A stretch of DNA of 64,000 nucleotides from an uncultured Christensenella sp. (GTDB lineage Bacteria > Bacillota > Clostridia > Christensenellales > Pumilibacteraceae). The stretch lies in assembly GCA_910577435.1 (NCBI GenBank), contig CAJTLV010000005.1, forward strand, positions 81,829 to 145,828, given 5' to 3'. Shown piece by piece: positions 60,500-64,000 of this stretch. The notes under the pieces were generated by a model. It was not told the DNA's origin and ran no database searches. It worked only from the letters and a program-made list of their open reading frames with translations. The number at the start of each line of letters is the position of its first letter. The stretch's first letter is position 1. Both the position numbers and the translations under genes were made by a program.

Positions 60500-60517
60500 A
60501 TTACGGCGCGATTTATG
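60500..60517. repeat. right boundary repeat (attR-like)
   Basis: Exact second copy of ATTACGGCGCGATTTATG. The phage side ends TCTAAATCAACA; the host side continues toward the ferredoxin gene. 60518-60628 is host intergenic sequence with no feature seen. Confidence 0.8.
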
Positions 60518-60628
60518 ACAAATAAAAAATGATTGGTGCGTAATAAGTTACACGATTATTTTATCTCTTATTTCGAACGCGCAACCGCTTGCCGTTATAT
60601 CGGCGGCGGCGCGAGCGTTCGTTACATA

Positions 60629-61531
60629 TCAGTCTACGAAATCTTTTATGTCGATCCCAGCGCTTTGCAATCTGGCGTCCGCTTCCCTGTAATACTTTTT
60701 ATATAATCGGTAAATCCCTTTCGCATTGTTGGGAACGAGCGGAAACGGAATATCCCTATCGCGCGCAAGCTCTTCCAGCCTGTAACTGCCGTTTACTTTC
60801 CAATATTTGAACACGCCTATCTTGATCGCGTCCTTAGGACAACCGAAAGAACACCCCATACACAAAACGCAGTTATGTCCGAACTTATATTTGCCGCCGA
60901 CGATCTTGATATTATTGCGCGGGCATATCGAAATGCATTTTCCGCACTTCACGCACTTCGTACCGTCCACCTTGAACGCCGTGCCGTGCAGGTGCGCGAA
61001 ATGCTGTTCTATAAATCCTATTGGCGCAGTCCACATTCTTATCGCCGCGCTTTTTTCGACGCGCTCGCGCTTACCGCTTTCTATTTCGGCGCAGTGCGCC
61101 TTTACGAGCGCCTGCGCATATATCCACATCTGTTTCGCCATAGCGTCGCTGTGTCTGTATATCATATTATACGGCATAACGATATGCCGCTCGGTAGCGA
61201 CGCAGTAACCTTTTTTGGCGATGATCTTGATACACTTCTGCGACGAGCAGTCGTTTATGTGCAAACCCTCGCCCGACGTCTTGAATATGAACGTCGGTTT
61301 ACCGTCTGTTTCGGGCAATGTTTTAACGAAATCGAGCAACGGTTCGGGCGCGCAAAACGCGTGTATGGGATAGCCGATGCCCACCATATCGAAACCGTCG
61401 GGCGACGGCGCTTCCCCGCTCTTTTCGGAAATGCGGTAAACCGTCACATCGGCGTTCAAATATTGCTTATAAAGTTCGGCGACGGCAAGAGTATTGCCCG
61501 TCCCCGAAAACACATACAGTATAGCTTTCAT
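60629..61531 (-). CDS. EFR1-type flavodoxin-ferredoxin protein
   Basis: 300 aa. The N-terminal flavodoxin-like domain has the FMN phosphate loop FSGTGNTLAVAE. The C-terminal half has two 4Fe-4S motifs: CVKCGKCISICPRNN and CVLCMGCSFGCPKDAI. Electron-transfer protein of strict anaerobes, partner unknown. It overlaps the epimerase gene by 4 nt, so both are one operon under the TetR-controlled promoter at 63141-63169. Confidence 0.88.
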   Translation of the reverse strand: MKAILYVFSGTGNTLAVAELYKQYLNADVTVYRISEKSGEAPSPDGFDMVGIGYPIHAFCAPEPLLDFVKTLPETDGKPTFIFKTSGEGLHINDCSSQKCIKIIAKKGYCVATERHIVMPYNMIYRHSDAMAKQMWIYAQALVKAHCAEIESGKRERVEKSAAIRMWTAPIGFIEQHFAHLHGTAFKVDGTKCVKCGKCISICPRNNIKIVGGKYKFGHNCVLCMGCSFGCPKDAIKIGVFKYWKVNGSYRLEELARDRDIPFPLVPNNAKGIYRLYKKYYREADARLQSAGIDIKDFVD

Positions 61532-63090
61532 TTTACCTTAATAAAGTCGTCCTCGTCGTCGCTCAACGGATACACGTCGTCCGTCTCGTCCTGTCCGTGC
61601 GTATCGAAATATACCTGCGCGTAAAACGGAATGGCTTTCGCAAGCGCACCGTATCGCCACTTGGGCGGCTCGCAACAGTGCGGACACCAGTATCCGCCTC
61701 GCAATACGGTGAGGGGCGAAGAAGAAAAGATATGCCCGTCGTGACATTGCCATTCCACCTTGCGGCAAACGTCGCCCGCTTTATAATCTTCCGTCAAGCA
61801 CTTGCCGCCGCGAAAAGCCGCCGCCTCGCAAAGATCGGCATACGTCAATTCGGACAGCGGCTTCGTCTCGTCGTAGCCGTGATCGAGCAACAGCCTTTTT
61901 GCGTTATTTATGTCTTTCAGTTCGTCGTAATCTATATCGCCGTCTTTAGTCCGCCCTTTGCAAAGCAACGGGAATTTGCTCCAATCCGTGCCTATTTTTT
62001 CGAACTCGGCCTTGCCGCCGTAAAAGGCTTTTATCCTGCCGACTTTATTGTGATTTATCCAATACATCGGCGCGTTGGTATTTTTGAAAAGGCGCTTGAA
62101 TACGAACTTTATAATAAGCGATTTCGGCACAATCTCAGCCAGCTTAAAGTATCGATACTTCTCCGCCATTTGCGCCCAATACCCGCTATGGCTTTGAGAC
62201 CGAAAATGCAGTTTGTTCTCCAACTCGTCGCTGTCGTAAAACCATACGCCGTGAAAGTTTCGCGCTACGTTCCAATTCGGCTCGAACAGCTCGTATATAG
62301 ACGACCCCATCAATCCGAATCCCGCGTCGAGCGTCTCTATGCCCGTGACTCGACAGCTCGCCCCGCCGCCTATGTTATGTATATCGTTCCAAAAACCGTC
62401 GAGATCCCCCGACATATCGTACTCAACAAGATTTTTGCACAGCACCCCGCTGTCCGCATCGGTCACCCATTCCAGCGGACAGTTAAACGCAGTGTGATAC
62501 ATCAACCCGTCTTTCATATTGTTCGCGAACATATATTTGTGCAAAACTGCGGTCTGCCTGAGCGAAACGAATTTCTTCAATCCGCTTTCGAGTACATATC
62601 GCTCCGCTTTCAGCTTGTACGCCGAATAATAGTCGTAATCGCTGGATATTACGGGATCGCCCACTCGTCCCCAGACGTGCGGATACGAACGGTTGCCGTA
62701 CAAAGCAACGGTAGATATATGTACGAATGCAATATTGTTGCCCGCCGCAATAACCGCGTCGACAAGATTTTTCGTACCTATATAGTTGCTCCTATACGTC
62801 AAATCCGGGTCGTGGTCGGATTTGGGCGGAATGATCGCCGCGCAATGTATGAGATAATCCGCGCCGTCGAGCAAACGGACGCAATCTTCATAGCGGGCGA
62901 TGTCGCCGCGAAACGCGTATATACGCTCGCCGTACTTGCGGATCGTATTTTTAACGAATTTCGCTACCGACTTTTCCTTTTCGTAAATTATACATCTGAC
63001 TTTGAAGTTTTCCGACGATTGCATAAGGCTTTTCAAAACTTCGCCGCCCATAGCACCCGTCACGCCCGTCAAAGCTATCGTCTTTTGCAT
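61528..63090 (-). CDS. NAD-dependent epimerase/dehydratase with C-terminal zinc ribbon
   Basis: 520 aa from ATG at 63090 (GGAGAATTACT). A Rossmann start MQKTIALTGVTGAMGGEVLK, catalytic YSAYKLKAERYV (YxxxK) and HISTVALYGNRSYP place it in the extended SDR family. Residues about 430-490 form a separate module with paired cysteines (RGGKCLTEDYKAGDVCRKVE; WQCHDGHIFSSS; GGYWCPHCCEPP) like a treble-clef zinc ribbon, followed by an acidic tail. The fusion is unusual. Substrate unknown. Confidence 0.8.
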   Translation of the reverse strand: MQKTIALTGVTGAMGGEVLKSLMQSSENFKVRCIIYEKEKSVAKFVKNTIRKYGERIYAFRGDIARYEDCVRLLDGADYLIHCAAIIPPKSDHDPDLTYRSNYIGTKNLVDAVIAAGNNIAFVHISTVALYGNRSYPHVWGRVGDPVISSDYDYYSAYKLKAERYVLESGLKKFVSLRQTAVLHKYMFANNMKDGLMYHTAFNCPLEWVTDADSGVLCKNLVEYDMSGDLDGFWNDIHNIGGGASCRVTGIETLDAGFGLMGSSIYELFEPNWNVARNFHGVWFYDSDELENKLHFRSQSHSGYWAQMAEKYRYFKLAEIVPKSLIIKFVFKRLFKNTNAPMYWINHNKVGRIKAFYGGKAEFEKIGTDWSKFPLLCKGRTKDGDIDYDELKDINNAKRLLLDHGYDETKPLSELTYADLCEAAAFRGGKCLTEDYKAGDVCRKVEWQCHDGHIFSSSPLTVLRGGYWCPHCCEPPKWRYGALAKAIPFYAQVYFDTHGQDETDDVYPLSDDEDDFIKVK

Positions 63091-63140
63091 AGTAATTCTC
63101 CGCAGAGAGATTGACAAACGGAAAACCGTTTGATATATTT

Positions 63141-63169
63141 ATTATACCGACACCGTGTCGGAATGTCAA
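63141..63169 (-). promoter_or_regulatory. TetR-controlled promoter of the epimerase-ferredoxin operon
   Basis: On the minus strand TTGACA (63164-63169), 17-nt spacer, TATAAT (63141-63146). The spacer holds a perfect palindrome CCGACAC-C-GTGTCGG (63147-63161), an ideal repressor site. Confidence 0.87.
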
Positions 63170-63198
63170 CAAACAGTATTTTTGAAAACGTCGCGATC

Positions 63199-63224
63199 CC
63201 GACAGTATGTGAACAATATGTCGG
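63199..63224. promoter_or_regulatory. second operator-like site before the TetR gene
   Basis: CCGACA and TGTCGG half-sites, the same as those in the epimerase promoter but 14 nt apart, 42 nt upstream of the TetR ATG. Suggests autoregulation, though the wider spacing makes it a weaker site. Confidence 0.6.
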
Positions 63225-63265
63225 TTTCCAAACAATTTTTCAAAAAAAAATTTTACGGAGACACA

Positions 63266-63799
63266 ATGAAAGAGAACAGACGGGTCAGAATGACTAAAAA
63301 TTGCTTAAAACAGGCTATGCTGGAACTGCTGTCGGTACACGGCAAAGACAAAATCAGCATAACCGACGTATGCAATGCCGCCGATATAAACCGTTCCACA
63401 TTTTACGCGTACTATAACGGGCTGGACAATCTTATGAGCGAGATAGAGGACGACTTTTTGGAACAGATCCCTCTCCCCTTTGATCAGATCGACAGCGACG
63501 GGCAATGTCTGTCCGAATTGACAAAGATATTCGAATACATAAAGAGCAACGTAAACATAGTGCGCGTCTTTATGTTCCGAACCAACGACGACGGTTTTAT
63601 ACTCAAACTGACGAAGTATATCTACGAACATTACAAAAACAAATTGCAAAAGCCGGACAGCGTCGAAGAAAGATATTCTATCATCTACCGCATAAGCGGC
63701 GCTATCGGATTGATAAAAAACTGGATAACGGACGGCTTCCCCATATCGACGGCGGAATTCGCGCGGTTCACTCTGATGATCGCCGTACCGACGGCGTAG
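63266..63799 (+). CDS. TetR/AcrR-family regulator, divergent from the epimerase operon
   Basis: 177 aa from ATG at 63266 (ACGGAGACACA); earlier in-frame Met codons lie in the operator region. Helix-turn-helix at ISITDVCNAADINRSTFYAY. The helical C-terminal half resembles the regulator at 16547-17128 in size and pattern. The paired operators imply that it represses the epimerase-ferredoxin operon and itself. Confidence 0.88.
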   Translation: MKENRRVRMTKNCLKQAMLELLSVHGKDKISITDVCNAADINRSTFYAYYNGLDNLMSEIEDDFLEQIPLPFDQIDSDGQCLSELTKIFEYIKSNVNIVRVFMFRTNDDGFILKLTKYIYEHYKNKLQKPDSVEERYSIIYRISGAIGLIKNWITDGFPISTAEFARFTLMIAVPTA

Positions 63800-63881
63800 C
63801 TTTTTTATTCCGGTTTATAAGTTCTTCATAAAACAAACGGCTGTATTCGATAATTCCCTTGTATTCCATCTTCGCAAAATC

Positions 63882-63918
63882 AAAGCTCTCGAACAAAAGC
63901 ATTCGAGAGCTTTTTTTC
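63882..63918 (+). terminator. intrinsic terminator after the TetR gene
   Basis: AAAGCTCTCGAA, 8-nt loop, TTCGAGAGCTTT followed by TTTTCT. A perfect 12-bp stem with T run on the plus strand. Sequence from 63800 to 64000 otherwise shows no gene I trust. Confidence 0.88.
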
Positions 63919-64000
63919 TACTCATAACCAAGTAAGACAATTCGAAATTTACATTATTCTATGTTTGATAGTACGGCAAATCTCGGAAAGGTCTCCCGAT

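Larger units (their letters stand above)
23742..60517. mobile_element. temperate dsDNA phage (prophage) carrying a diversity-generating retroelement
   Basis: About 36.8 kb between 18-bp direct repeats. It contains an ordered tailed-phage genome: early regulators, recombination and replication genes (right), methylation genes, late regulator, terminase small and large subunits, portal, scaffold, capsid, connectors, structural and fibre genes, DGR, membrane proteins, and a DDE recombinase (left). All genes but one are on the minus strand. Absent are a tyrosine or serine integrase, an obvious tape-measure protein and an endolysin. The lack of a tape measure fits a short-tailed virion, but this is inference. 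Base composition is similar to the host. Confidence 0.9.

Noticed and set aside
63768..63902. 44-codon minus-strand ORF opposite the end of the TetR gene
   Set aside because: Overlaps the TetR C-terminus and the terminator and has no ribosome site; its composition looks protein-like, so it could be a remnant, but support is too thin.
1..64000. CRISPR arrays, tRNA and rRNA genes
   Set aside because: No spaced direct-repeat array and no recognisable tRNA or rRNA sequence was seen by eye.

Overview
The window suggests an uncultured Gram-positive bacterium, most likely a gut Clostridia-type member of the Bacillota. The evidence is lipoprotein-type sugar-binding and amylase genes, SecA with a C-terminal SEC-C zinc tail, sigma-A promoters close to TTGACA-17-TATAAT, and GGAGG ribosome sites. 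The assignment is inference from gene families, because no rRNA or tRNA is present.

Layout. (1) 1-8518, minus strand: a starch/maltodextrin locus in the order malE, malF, malG, lipoprotein alpha-amylase, secreted pullulanase (cut by the left edge), with a strong promoter before malE and hairpins between the cistrons. (2) 8735-23701: housekeeping and accessory chromosome. It holds a membrane-anchored protein gene broken by one in-frame TGA, the copper ATPase copA, a degenerate amidase-like protein, a TetR regulator, a membrane protein, tsaD, prfB, secA and pheA. (3) 23742-60517: a complete-looking prophage of about 36.8 kb bounded by an 18-bp direct repeat. (4) 60629-64000: chromosome resumes with a flavodoxin-ferredoxin protein, an epimerase with a C-terminal zinc ribbon and a divergent TetR regulator.

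The prophage is transcribed almost wholly on the minus strand, from right to left. Early genes (60.4-52 kb) include small coiled-coil proteins, a hammerhead ribozyme, a ribbon-helix-helix protein, an XRE repressor, an ERF annealase, a PD-(D/E)XK nuclease, SSB, a replication initiator and a DnaC-type loader. A methylation block (52.2-46.8 kb) has three DNA methyltransferase loci, two of which contain 9-11 nt poly-G tracts, plus a short phage MetK homologue. Late genes (46.7-25.3 kb) cover terminase, portal, scaffold, capsid, connectors, a 1178-aa structural protein, tail/fibre proteins and membrane proteins. A ribbon-helix-helix gene and a DDE recombinase lie at the left end. No tyrosine or serine integrase, tape-measure protein or endolysin is recognisable.

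The main system is a diversity-generating retroelement (DGR): reverse transcriptase, template repeat (TR) and two variable repeats (VR). VR1 is in the adjacent tail-fibre gene and VR2 is about 24 kb away inside the replication module. Across 115 ungapped positions every TR/VR difference (24 in VR1, 22 in VR2) falls on a coding-strand adenine of the TR. A plus-strand lipoprotein gene with its own promoter, carrying a SecD P1-head-like domain, sits among the late genes like a lysogenic-conversion 'moron'. Several phage genes (HNH, GIY-YIG/YopX, C5 methyltransferase) carry single-base frameshifts. These could be decay, phase variation or assembly error; the sequence alone does not decide.
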